A stretch of DNA of 6,018 nt from Methanomassiliicoccaceae archaeon (GCA_016919565.1 JACXTO010000076.1:1-6018), one strand, 5' to 3'. Positions 1 to 5,996 are shown, counted from the stretch's first letter. Notes: a model not told the origin generated them from the letters alone. Made by a program: numbers and translations.

Positions 1-3
1 GAC

Positions 4-94
4 AAAAATAAGGACAGAGAATGAGAGCTACTCGGTCTGGGCGCGATCGTGCCCTTTCGACCGTACTCATTAGGGCCATCAACCCACGTTGGGT
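4..94 (-). terminator. Possible leftward transcription terminator (hairpin plus T-run)
   Basis: The first 108 bases contain no convincing gene. On the minus strand, 15 bases after the stop of the glycosylase-like gene, there is a short perfect hairpin (5-bp stem ACCCA/TGGGT at 82-94, 3-base loop). Further downstream, at 4-8, the minus strand reads five T in a row in an AT-rich context. Euryarchaeal termination mainly needs U-rich tracts, so the T-run is the better candidate. The hairpin and T-run are too far apart for a bacterial-style intrinsic terminator. This is a weak inference. Confidence 0.25.
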
Positions 95-108
95 ATCAGA
101 GATCGTCA

Positions 109-948
109 TCAGGACTTCTTCGTCTTCAGTATCTCGCGGATGCGCATCGTTTCATGCTCTAGTATCTCTTCCACCGTCATCCTGCCTCCGGTCTTCTTGA
201 TCCTCACGATCTCACTGGAAGGGTTGGTAAAGACGAACAGATTAATGTTCTTCACCATCCCATCCTTGAATTTGTAGCGATAGGATAATGGCAATTTGAC
301 TGATTGCATGAACTCGCTTATGCTCAAGTCCTGATCGACATCCTGCCCTTCAAAGATATGGAGGCACATCTCCAGGGCGAACTTTCCGAAAGCGATAATA
401 TTGAGCTCGGCTTTTCCCAGTGAGCGCATTTCCGCAATCAAATGCCCTTCGCACTTCGTCGCCGCTTTCCGCCATTCCTTATTGATGTCCCTATCGCTGA
501 CTGCGGGGATGCATTTCAGCGCATGTGTGAGGTATACCCGATCACCAGTCGGGTCGAAATTCTCGAATATATGGATAACCTTGCTCAACGGATTTGCCGT
601 TTTGCATTCTCCGCTGTTCGGCTGAGACTCCCGGCAGATCCTTCCGAGCCTCTGTTCCGCCGCTTCGGTTGAAGCTGATGACCGAAGCCAGTATCCTGGT
701 TCCTGAGCAAGGACGAGGAATTCCACAAGAGATGATGGCTTGGACCTTGCGAACATCAATGACATCTTGGACTGATCCCTCGGGCATCCGCCGCATCGGC
801 CCTTGACGCTCTCTCTTACAGTATCCCAGCTGTCATCGGACGTGTTCGCCACGGAGGCATATCGCGGAGTGCCCATAAAAACGGTTTCGGGTAGCTTGCG
901 ATGCGTAGCCTCGATGCCCCTTTCCATTGGAATTCTGTCGTTGCCCAT
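109..948 (-). CDS. Divergent Fe-S uracil-DNA glycosylase superfamily protein
   Basis: A 279-residue protein resembling the iron-sulfur uracil-DNA glycosylases (family 4/5 fold), which remove uracil from DNA in base excision repair. The four cluster cysteines appear in the family's pattern: a CxxC at C52/C55, C146 in a strand ending ALKCIP (family form KCRPP), and C166 in TKCEGHL, matching the family's C-x-x-x-L helix. A hydrophobic strand ending in LAQEPG (80-85) sits where the family has GEAPG, IIAFG (184-188) matches the usual I-V-x-L-G strand, and TNPSS (241-245) sits where the family has HPS. The changed first motif and the NPS in place of HPS make uracil excision uncertain. The roughly 50 residues before the first Cys are longer than usual, so a later start (M8 or M25) is possible, but neither has a visible ribosome site. 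The ATG at 948 is 4 bases after the synthetase stop, with only a weak AGGT close upstream, which suggests translational coupling. It ends in TGA. The fold assignment is fairly firm; the activity is not. Confidence 0.75.
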   Translation of the reverse strand: MGNDRIPMERGIEATHRKLPETVFMGTPRYASVANTSDDSWDTVRESVKGRCGGCPRDQSKMSLMFARSKPSSLVEFLVLAQEPGYWLRSSASTEAAEQRLGRICRESQPNSGECKTANPLSKVIHIFENFDPTGDRVYLTHALKCIPAVSDRDINKEWRKAATKCEGHLIAEMRSLGKAELNIIAFGKFALEMCLHIFEGQDVDQDLSISEFMQSVKLPLSYRYKFKDGMVKNINLFVFTNPSSEIVRIKKTGGRMTVEEILEHETMRIREILKTKKS

Positions 949-952
949 CGAC

Positions 953-3652
953 CTAAGGCTTGACTACGTTCTCCGCGTGACAATTTGACTTGAGGATCTT
1001 CTCCGCGTGGACGTTATCGTTGCTCTGCGACATCTCGAAGCCCCTCTTCTTCAGGATATGGATCATGGCGCAATTCTCGCTCATTATCTCGGCGTAGATC
1101 CTTCTCAAGCCCTTCTTCCTGGCGATGTCCAAGACATAATCGGTCAGCTTGTTGCCGAGCCCCTTGTTCTGGTAGGCATCTGCCACGAGGATGGCGAACT
1201 CAGCTGAGTCATTGTAGGGGTCTGCGATTATCCTTACCACTCCGGCCATCTTCTCCTTGCCATCGACGTTCAGCTCCGCAATGATCGCCATCTCCCGGTC
1301 ATAGTCTATCTGCGTGTACCTGATCATCAGCTCGTGCGTGATGTCCTTCAGGGGCTGGAAGAACCTGAGCCGGGATGTCTGCTCCGTCAGGCCTTTGATC
1401 ATCTCGGATTCTATCGGTTCGTCCTCGGGCCTGATCGGCCTTAGGGTAACCTTGACGCCATCGCTCATGGTGAACCCAGTGATGTACTCGGTGGGATACG
1501 GCGAGATCACCATGTGAGAGTAAGGCTTCACGTTCTTGCCGATCAGTGTTTCATCCAGAACGATCTTGGCGTCCAGGACCACTCCACCGTTCTCGTCCAC
1601 CGCGAACGGGTTGATATCGATCTCCTTGATCTCCGGGAAGTCCATCACCAGGTAGGCGAACTTGTACAAGAGGAACTGGATGGAACTGATGTCGACGCCT
1701 TTCATCCCGCGGTAGCCCTTTAGCAGCTTGAAGATCTTGGTGTCCTCGATGAGCCTCATGGCGAGAGCCATGTTGAGAGGCGGAAGCCCGACGTTGGTGT
1801 CCTTGAACACCTCGACCGCGACCCCGCCCATTCCGAAGACGATCACCGGTCCGAAGATCGGGTCCTTCTTCGAACCGATGAGCAGCTCGTACCTCTTTTG
1901 CTGCATCGTTTCGATGAGGATCCCCTCGATCCTAGCCTCAGGCTTTTTCTCCTTGACGGACGCCATGATCTCCCTGAACCCATTCTTGACGTCCTCGCTC
2001 GATGCGATCTTCAGCTTGACCCCGCCGACATCGGTCTTGTGCATGATGTCCTGCGAGACGATCTTCATTACAACTGGATAGCCAACCTCGGCGGCTGCCT
2101 TGACGGCCTCGGCCTCGGTCTTGGCAACGAAATTCTTGGCGATGGGGATGTCATAGTTAGCCAGGACGAGCTTGGATTCGTCCTCCGTGAGAACGCATCT
2201 GCCCGACCTCATTATCTCGGCGATCAGCTTCTTGTTCTCCTTGGTCTTGGGCACGAACTTGCTCGGTATGGTTGCCGGCGTTTCATGGAGCAGCTCCAAG
2301 TTCCTCGAGTACTGGTGCATGGACATGAAGCATCTTTCCGCATCCTCCGGGGTCCGATAGGTCGGTATGTTCCCTTTTTCCAGTATCTCCCTGCCCTCCT
2401 TGACCGCGTCCTCCCCCATCCAAGAGGTCAGTATGGTCTTGTACCTCGGTAGGGAGACAATCTCCTTGGCGATCGCGGATGATTCGGTGACCGCTTGAGG
2501 GGTTAGGATGACGAGGACGCCGTCGGCACCCTCGTCGTTCAGGCACAATCCCACCGCATCCCTGTACCGTTGGGGGTTCGCATCCCCGAGCACGTCGACC
2601 GGGTTCGAACGGCTCCATGCTGCCGGCAGGCACTTGTTGAGCTTGCTCATGGTATCATCTGACAACGCCGCCAACTGGCCCCCGTTTGTCAGAAGGTAGT
2701 CGGCGGCGATGACGCCCGGTCCCCCGGCGTTCGTGATGATGGCAAGCCTGTTGCCGTGGGGGATCCTCTGCATCGAGAGCGTCTTGGCGCTGTCGAACAG
2801 CTCCCCGATCTCGTTCACGCGAATGATGCCCGCTCGCTTGAAGGCGGCATCGAAGACCCGATCGTCGCCCGCCAGGCTCCCAGTGTGGGACAGAGCGGCT
2901 GAGGCCCCTCCCGCGGTCTTCCCGGCCTTCAGAATGATGATGGGCTTGGTCCTGGAGAATGCCCTTGCGGCGCTCAGGAACCTTCTGGCATCGGAGAGCG
3001 ACTCCATGTAGATCAGGATGCTGTTCGTTCCCGGGTCCGTGCCGAAATAATCAATCAGGTCATGGAAGCCGATATCGACCATCTCACCGATTGAGACGAA
3101 ATGGCTGAAGCCGACATTCTGCTTGACGGCCCAGTCAAGGACCGAGGTGCAGAGCGCCCCGCTCTGAGAAATGAAAGCGATCTTGCCACGAAGCGGCATC
3201 TTGCCGGCAAAACTGGCATTAAGGTTTATTGAAGGCTTGATGAAGCCCAAACAGTTCGGCCCCATCACCCTTATGGCGTACTTCTTGGCAGTCTCGGATA
3301 TGAGATTGTACAGGTCGGTCCCTTCCTTGCCGGCCTCTTTGAACCCGGAGGAAACGATGACCACGCCGCTCACCCCGGCCTTCCCGCATTCCTCCATCAA
3401 TCCCGGCACGGTGACCGCCGGGGTGGCGATGATAGCAAGATCGACCTTATCCGGAACACTCGCCACCGAGGGATAGCTCTTCACGCCCTGCACGCTGGAC
3501 CTCTTCAAGTTGATAGGGTAGACTATTCCTTCATATCCGCTGCCGATTAGGTTAGCAAAAATGGAATATCCGACGCTCTTCTTATCGCTGTTCGCCCCGA
3601 TAACCGCGATCGTTTTTGGATTGAAAAGGATCTCAAGCTTGCCCATGCTCAT
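953..3652 (-). CDS. acd: ADP-forming acyl-CoA (acetyl-CoA) synthetase fused to GNAT acetyltransferase
   Basis: A cytosolic protein of 899 residues from the preferred start. The order is: CoA-binding Rossmann domain (about 7-130, opening LFNPKTIAVIGAN), succinyl-CoA-ligase-like domains (about 135-450, with MGPNCLGF, ISQSGAL, SIGEMVDIGF and TNAGGPGV), ATP-grasp domain (about 473-703), and C-terminal GNAT domain (about 733-886, acetyl-CoA loop QNKGLG at 828-833). Acd enzymes convert acyl-CoA, ADP and phosphate to acid, CoA and ATP through phosphohistidines. Both expected histidines are present: H256 in SHTGSLAG and H538 in MHKTDVGG. The layout matches bacterial Pat/YfiQ lysine acetyltransferases (about 890 residues), whose synthetase part is regarded as inactive. 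Here the synthetase part looks intact, so it may be an enzyme, a protein acetyltransferase, or both. Acetate is the likeliest substrate but is not provable from sequence. A TTG at 3688 would add 12 residues, but the ATG at 3652 has GGTGA 5 bases upstream and begins as the family does. The stop is TAG. Confidence 0.93.
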   Translation of the reverse strand: MSMGKLEILFNPKTIAVIGANSDKKSVGYSIFANLIGSGYEGIVYPINLKRSSVQGVKSYPSVASVPDKVDLAIIATPAVTVPGLMEECGKAGVSGVVIVSSGFKEAGKEGTDLYNLISETAKKYAIRVMGPNCLGFIKPSINLNASFAGKMPLRGKIAFISQSGALCTSVLDWAVKQNVGFSHFVSIGEMVDIGFHDLIDYFGTDPGTNSILIYMESLSDARRFLSAARAFSRTKPIIILKAGKTAGGASAALSHTGSLAGDDRVFDAAFKRAGIIRVNEIGELFDSAKTLSMQRIPHGNRLAIITNAGGPGVIAADYLLTNGGQLAALSDDTMSKLNKCLPAAWSRSNPVDVLGDANPQRYRDAVGLCLNDEGADGVLVILTPQAVTESSAIAKEIVSLPRYKTILTSWMGEDAVKEGREILEKGNIPTYRTPEDAERCFMSMHQYSRNLELLHETPATIPSKFVPKTKENKKLIAEIMRSGRCVLTEDESKLVLANYDIPIAKNFVAKTEAEAVKAAAEVGYPVVMKIVSQDIMHKTDVGGVKLKIASSEDVKNGFREIMASVKEKKPEARIEGILIETMQQKRYELLIGSKKDPIFGPVIVFGMGGVAVEVFKDTNVGLPPLNMALAMRLIEDTKIFKLLKGYRGMKGVDISSIQFLLYKFAYLVMDFPEIKEIDINPFAVDENGGVVLDAKIVLDETLIGKNVKPYSHMVISPYPTEYITGFTMSDGVKVTLRPIRPEDEPIESEMIKGLTEQTSRLRFFQPLKDITHELMIRYTQIDYDREMAIIAELNVDGKEKMAGVVRIIADPYNDSAEFAILVADAYQNKGLGNKLTDYVLDIARKKGLRRIYAEIMSENCAMIHILKKRGFEMSQSNDNVHAEKILKSNCHAENVVKP

Positions 3653-3657
3653 TTTTG

Positions 3658-3662
3658 TCACC
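3658..3662 (-). promoter_or_regulatory. Ribosome binding site that fixes the synthetase start
   Basis: The minus strand reads GGGTGACAAAAATG. The GGTGA core complements the archaeal 16S rRNA 3' end and lies 5 bases before the ATG at 3652, a typical archaeal spacing. It is 11 bases from the next ATG (3646), and downstream of the TTG at 3688 that would give the longest reading frame. This supports 3652 as the true start. Confidence 0.75.
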
Positions 3663-3750
3663 CATCCTATCGAAAATGCCTTTATCAATTATGTGTCGCA
3701 GCCGAACCAGCATAGACCTATCTCGGATTTCAAACGGTATGAGGAGGTCC

Positions 3751-3762
3751 TATTAAATAAGC
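3751..3762 (-). promoter_or_regulatory. Likely TATA box for the synthetase-glycosylase operon
   Basis: The minus strand reads GCTTATTTAATA, a fair match to archaeal TATA boxes (TTTAWATA-like). Transcription would start about 25 bases downstream, near 3730, leaving a leader of about 75-80 bases that includes the GGTGA site. A second AT-rich stretch nearer the gene (around 3679-3694, ATAATTGATAAAG) is a weaker alternative. The 233-base stretch from 3653 to 3885 holds this promoter, the leader and a small hairpin, and no convincing gene. Confidence 0.45.
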
Positions 3763-3819
3763 TATGTTTGTATCTGGATTGAGGATTTTCCAAGGGAGAA
3801 ACCCCCCAAAGCTAATAAA

Positions 3820-3834
3820 CTACGACATTCGTAG
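3820..3834. repeat. Perfect 6-bp inverted repeat with 3-base loop
   Basis: CTACGA (3820-3825) and TCGTAG (3829-3834) are separated by CAT. On the minus strand the hairpin lies about 50 bases past the zinc-ribbon stop and is followed by TTTATTAG, so it may belong to that gene's 3' end. It also lies about 60 bases upstream of the proposed TATA box of the synthetase, so an operator is an alternative. Such a small repeat can also occur by chance. Confidence 0.3.
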
Positions 3835-3885
3835 AATCGCACTTTTGCGGAATAACGGCTAAAGTCAATGATTCATGCAAGCCCG

Positions 3886-4095
3886 TCAATACTCGTGCAC
3901 GATGATATGACAAGTTGGACATCTCTCGGCCTTGATGTGAACGATCCCCCACATATTGGATTCATAGAGCCTTTCTCCCCCGATCCCTATGCGGCTCAGC
4001 GACGAGATCTCCTTGCGCCATTTCACTCCTGAGACCAGGCTCTCGGTCTCCAAGATCCCTTCCTCCATGGCGTTCCCGCAACTCGGGCAGTTCAT
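3886..4095 (-). CDS. Small zinc-ribbon protein (DUF6487-like)
   Basis: A 69-residue protein with two widely spaced CxxC knuckles, CPSC at C3/C6 and CPTC at C59/C62, the arrangement of a single zinc ribbon closed by the two ends of the chain. Between them are a short amphipathic segment, a tryptophan in GVKWRKE and a glycine-rich turn (IGIGGERLYE). The pattern (CPxCG, then M-x-x-G, a central W, and RCxxC with a terminal Y) resembles the small prokaryotic family I remember as DUF6487, whose function is unknown. There is no signal peptide or membrane segment, so it should be cytosolic. It is complete, ending in TGA. No ribosome binding site precedes the ATG, but a good TATA box lies at leaderless spacing. 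It is transcribed divergently from the DUF6015-like gene. The binding partner (RNA, DNA or protein) cannot be told from the sequence. Confidence 0.8.
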   Translation of the reverse strand: MNCPSCGNAMEEGILETESLVSGVKWRKEISSLSRIGIGGERLYESNMWGIVHIKAERCPTCHIIVHEY

Positions 4096-4118
4096 CTGAA
4101 AGGCAATCGGTCTTGCAG

Positions 4119-4128
4119 ATTATAAATG
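4119..4128 (-). promoter_or_regulatory. TATA box of the zinc-ribbon gene, leaderless spacing
   Basis: The minus strand reads CATTTATAAT, a close match to the archaeal TATA consensus. Its centre (about 4122-4123) is about 27 bases from the A of the ATG at 4095, so transcription should begin at or within a few bases of the start codon. This fits the absence of a Shine-Dalgarno sequence (CCTTTCAG lies directly before the ATG). Confidence 0.65.
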
Positions 4129-4135
4129 CTGAGCA

Positions 4136-4148
4136 TGAGTCGAACTCA
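4136..4148. repeat. Short inverted repeat upstream of the zinc-ribbon promoter
   Basis: TGAGT (4136-4140) and ACTCA (4144-4148) form a perfect 5-bp inverted repeat with loop CGA. It sits just upstream of the leftward TATA box, near where TFB and activators bind. A regulatory role is only a guess. Confidence 0.25.
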
Positions 4149-4204
4149 CCGAATGCCGATCGAATTCGTACAAACGGGTCAAATTCTGCCGTTAATTGCA
4201 ATAG

Positions 4205-4232
4205 TGGCTAGCCAATGCTTATATCGCGTTGG
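4205..4232. repeat. Nested palindromes in the divergent intergenic region
   Basis: TGGCTAGCCA (4205-4214) is a perfect 10-bp palindrome. Overlapping it, CCAATGC (4212-4218) and GCGTTGG (4226-4232) form a 7-bp inverted repeat with one T/G mismatch around the loop TTATATC. The AT-rich loop could itself be a weak TATA box. The arrangement looks like an operator between the two divergent genes, but no regulator is identified and no binding site family is recognised. Confidence 0.35.
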
Positions 4233-4288
4233 ACCAGATATCAACATCATAAAGAGAATAATAGGGTGTGGGACGAACGCTCTAGCAT

Positions 4289-4307
4289 CGCATTATATAT
4301 AGATGCG
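4289..4307 (+). promoter_or_regulatory. TATA box of the DUF6015-like gene inside an inverted repeat
   Basis: TTATATATA (4293-4301) is a strong archaeal TATA box centred about 31 bases before the first ATG at 4328. This predicts a start site around 4322-4325 and a leader of only a few bases. The box is enclosed by a perfect inverted repeat, CGCAT (4289-4293) and ATGCG (4303-4307). A protein bound there would compete with TBP, so repression is conceivable; that part is inference. Confidence 0.6.
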
Positions 4308-4321
4308 CAGATAGACTATAT

Positions 4322-4327
4322 GGTGGG
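4322..4327 (+). promoter_or_regulatory. Possible ribosome binding site deciding between two ATGs
   Basis: GGTGGG precedes two consecutive in-frame ATG codons (4328 and 4331). The GGTG core is 2 bases from the first and 5 bases from the second, so the second ATG has the better spacing. If the message is essentially leaderless, as the TATA position suggests, the site may be partly or wholly untranscribed and the first ATG would be used. The two choices differ by one residue. Confidence 0.35.
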
Positions 4328-4717
4328 ATGATGAAGACGGAATTTGATGTGTCAAGATACGAATTGCTCCTGAGGGCTATCTCCAAGAAGGTAGGGTTGG
4401 ACGATGATATGGCGGGACAGATCAGCTTGCGTGTCCTGAATTACTTCGGTTTCGAGGACACAATAATCGACAATGCGTTAGACCAGGATGACCGGAGATT
4501 GTTCTATTTCCTGCAGGACGTCGCCATACTGAAGACCGACTGGGAAGAGGCAGTACTGCCCAGCGGACGGACCTGGCGCATATTCTATTGGTCCCTGAAC
4601 AATGAGAACATCGCCTCGATAGCTTTGGACATCCCAATAGCAAAGGAGGAGCAGGGCATCTACGAGACCTTGCCGGCGGACATGTGGTCCCGAGAACCGC
4701 TTACCCAGGGGACCTAA
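4328..4717 (+). CDS. Small archaeal protein of unknown function (DUF6015-like)
   Basis: A 129-residue acidic protein with no signal peptide or membrane segment. Residues 9-65 look helical, with a distinctive stretch containing VLNYFGF (36-42) and ALDQDDRRLFYFLQD (50-64). Residues 66-91 read like a strand-turn-strand: AILKTDWEE, then LPSG, then RTWRIFYWSLN. That is how the last helix and wing of a winged-helix domain often look. The tail (103-129) is probably disordered. From memory it resembles DUF6015, a family seen mainly in Thermoplasmata and related archaea. No function is known, and DNA or protein binding is only suggested by the wing-like pattern. The gene has its own strong TATA box, ends in TAA, and is followed 46 bases later by apgM on the same strand, so the two may share a transcript. 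Confidence 0.8.
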   Translation: MMKTEFDVSRYELLLRAISKKVGLDDDMAGQISLRVLNYFGFEDTIIDNALDQDDRRLFYFLQDVAILKTDWEEAVLPSGRTWRIFYWSLNNENIASIALDIPIAKEEQGIYETLPADMWSREPLTQGT

Positions 4718-4723
4718 CTAGCG

Positions 4724-4737
4724 GTGGACTTTTAGCG
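4724..4737 (+). promoter_or_regulatory. Weak candidate TATA element before apgM
   Basis: The 46-base gap between the DUF6015-like stop and apgM contains CTTTTAG, an AT-rich patch about 33 bases before the ATG. It could serve as a weak promoter for a short-leader message. It is a poor TATA match, and read-through from the upstream gene is equally plausible. Confidence 0.2.
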
Positions 4738-4763
4738 TCGCTCATGGATATGTCGTCGGTAAT

Positions 4764-5996
4764 ATGCCTGAGACAAGAAGGATCTTGATAGTGGTCATGG
4801 ACGGCCTGGGTGACAGGGCGGTAAAGCAATTGCATTGGAAGACGCCTCTTCAGGCAGCGGTCCGCCCGAACCTGAACTGGTTCGCCGAGCACGGTTCATC
4901 TGGCATAGTCGATATCATCGGGCCTGGCATCCGGCCAGGAAGTGACACTTCGCATCTTTCGATCCTGGGATACGACCCTTATAAGGTATACACTGGCCGC
5001 GGGCCGATTGAAGCCGCCGGCACCGGTCTGGTCGGTAAGAAGGGAGATGTGGCCTTCCGGTGCAACTTCGCCACCGTCGACGATAATATGGTTGTCACCG
5101 ATCGCAGAGCCGGGAGGATTAAGGAACCCGATACCACGGAATTGGTGAGACCGTTCGATGGCATGGTCATTGACGGTATCAAGGTCGTCGTCAAGGAGGC
5201 GACCGAGCATCGGGCCGTACTATTGCTGAGCGGACCCGGGCTCTCCGCCAAAGTTTCGGACGCCGACCCTCATGGCTCGACAAAGGTCCATGAGGTCATT
5301 CCCTTGGAGCCGGAGGCGAAGAAGACCGCGAAGATAGTAAACGCCTTCGTCAAGAAATCCTACAGCTTGCTGAACGATCATCCGGTGAACCTGCGCCGAG
5401 CGTCCGAGAAGCAACCGGTCGCCAACATCCTGCTCCCCCGCGGAGCTGGCATGTTCCCGGAGATCGTACCTTTCGAAGAGAAGTGGGACATGACTGGTTC
5501 ATGCGTTGCCGGCGTATCGCTGATCAAGGGCATCGGCAGGATCTGCGGGCTGGACATCGTTGAGGTCCCAGGTGCGACGGGTGGGCTGGACACCGATATG
5601 ATCGCCAAGGCGAAGGCATCGCTGCAGCAATTGGAATCCAGGGATTTCGTCCTGATGAATATCAAGGCGGCAGACATAGCGGCGCATGATGGCGATGCGG
5701 CGAAGAAGGTCGCGGTGATCGAGCGTTTGGACGATATGGCCGGATTCCTGCACGCGACTCTCCCCGAGGATGTGGTGGTGGCCTTCGTGGCAGACCATTG
5801 CACCCCGATCGAGATGCAGGACCATTCGGGGGACCCGGTGCCGCTGACGATCTACTGCCCTGGAATGGTCCGGGACACTGGAGCGACATTCGACGAGGCA
5901 GCGGCATCGCAAGGTGGTCTGGGACGGATACGGGGGAAGGACATCATGCCGATCTTATATGACAAGGCCGGTCGCTCGGAGAAGTTCGGCGCTTGA
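4764..5996 (+). CDS. apgM: Archaeal 2,3-bisphosphoglycerate-independent phosphoglycerate mutase
   Basis: A complete 410-residue cytosolic enzyme of the alkaline-phosphatase superfamily. It interconverts 3-phosphoglycerate and 2-phosphoglycerate in glycolysis and gluconeogenesis, using two divalent metals and a phosphoserine intermediate. The length is normal for the archaeal type (about 400-415). Metal-site residues can be matched to the family: D13 in VVMDGLGD, S60 in PGSDTSHLSILGYDP (nucleophile), D304 and H308 in KAADIAAHDGD, D344 and H345 in VADHCTP, and H354 in DHSGDPVP. Other family motifs are RCNFATVD (99-106), SDADPHG (165-171), LLPRGAG (223-229), LIKGIGRICG (253-262) and GATGGLDTD (270-278). 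It ends in the typical KFGA and a TGA stop. The start is the first ATG before the conserved first strand. No good ribosome site is seen (only GGT 3 bases upstream), so translation may be leaderless or rely on upstream ribosomes. Confidence 0.96.
   Translation: MPETRRILIVVMDGLGDRAVKQLHWKTPLQAAVRPNLNWFAEHGSSGIVDIIGPGIRPGSDTSHLSILGYDPYKVYTGRGPIEAAGTGLVGKKGDVAFRCNFATVDDNMVVTDRRAGRIKEPDTTELVRPFDGMVIDGIKVVVKEATEHRAVLLLSGPGLSAKVSDADPHGSTKVHEVIPLEPEAKKTAKIVNAFVKKSYSLLNDHPVNLRRASEKQPVANILLPRGAGMFPEIVPFEEKWDMTGSCVAGVSLIKGIGRICGLDIVEVPGATGGLDTDMIAKAKASLQQLESRDFVLMNIKAADIAAHDGDAAKKVAVIERLDDMAGFLHATLPEDVVVAFVADHCTPIEMQDHSGDPVPLTIYCPGMVRDTGATFDEAAASQGGLGRIRGKDIMPILYDKAGRSEKFGA

Noticed and set aside
21..200. 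Plus-strand ORF of 59 codons at the left edge
   Set aside because: It runs mostly antisense to the glycosylase-like gene, is rich in Ser and Arg with no motif, and lacks a ribosome site.
1898..2452. Long plus-strand open frame (184 codons) opposite the synthetase
   Set aside because: It lies wholly inside a confidently identified minus-strand gene, is in low-complexity Leu/Asp/Gly-rich translation typical of an antisense shadow, and shows no recognisable domain.
3653..3688. TTG-started N-terminal extension of the synthetase by 12 residues
   Set aside because: The GGTGA site lies inside this extension at correct spacing for the ATG at 3652, and family members begin a few residues before the LFNPK motif.
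3764..3862. Plus-strand mini-ORF of 32 codons with AGGAGGT at 3742-3748 upstream
   Set aside because: The Shine-Dalgarno-like sequence is 15 bases from the ATG, too far for normal use. The peptide has no recognisable features and the region overlaps the probable leftward promoter.
4266..4331. GTG-started 21-codon frame whose TGA overlaps the ATGATG of the DUF6015-like gene
   Set aside because: It would look like a coupled leader peptide, but it contains the strong TATA box, so most transcripts would begin after its start. Overlap with ATGATGA can arise by chance.
5378..5912. Several overlapping minus-strand open frames opposite apgM
   Set aside because: They are antisense shadows of a complete, strongly conserved enzyme gene and carry no domain signal.
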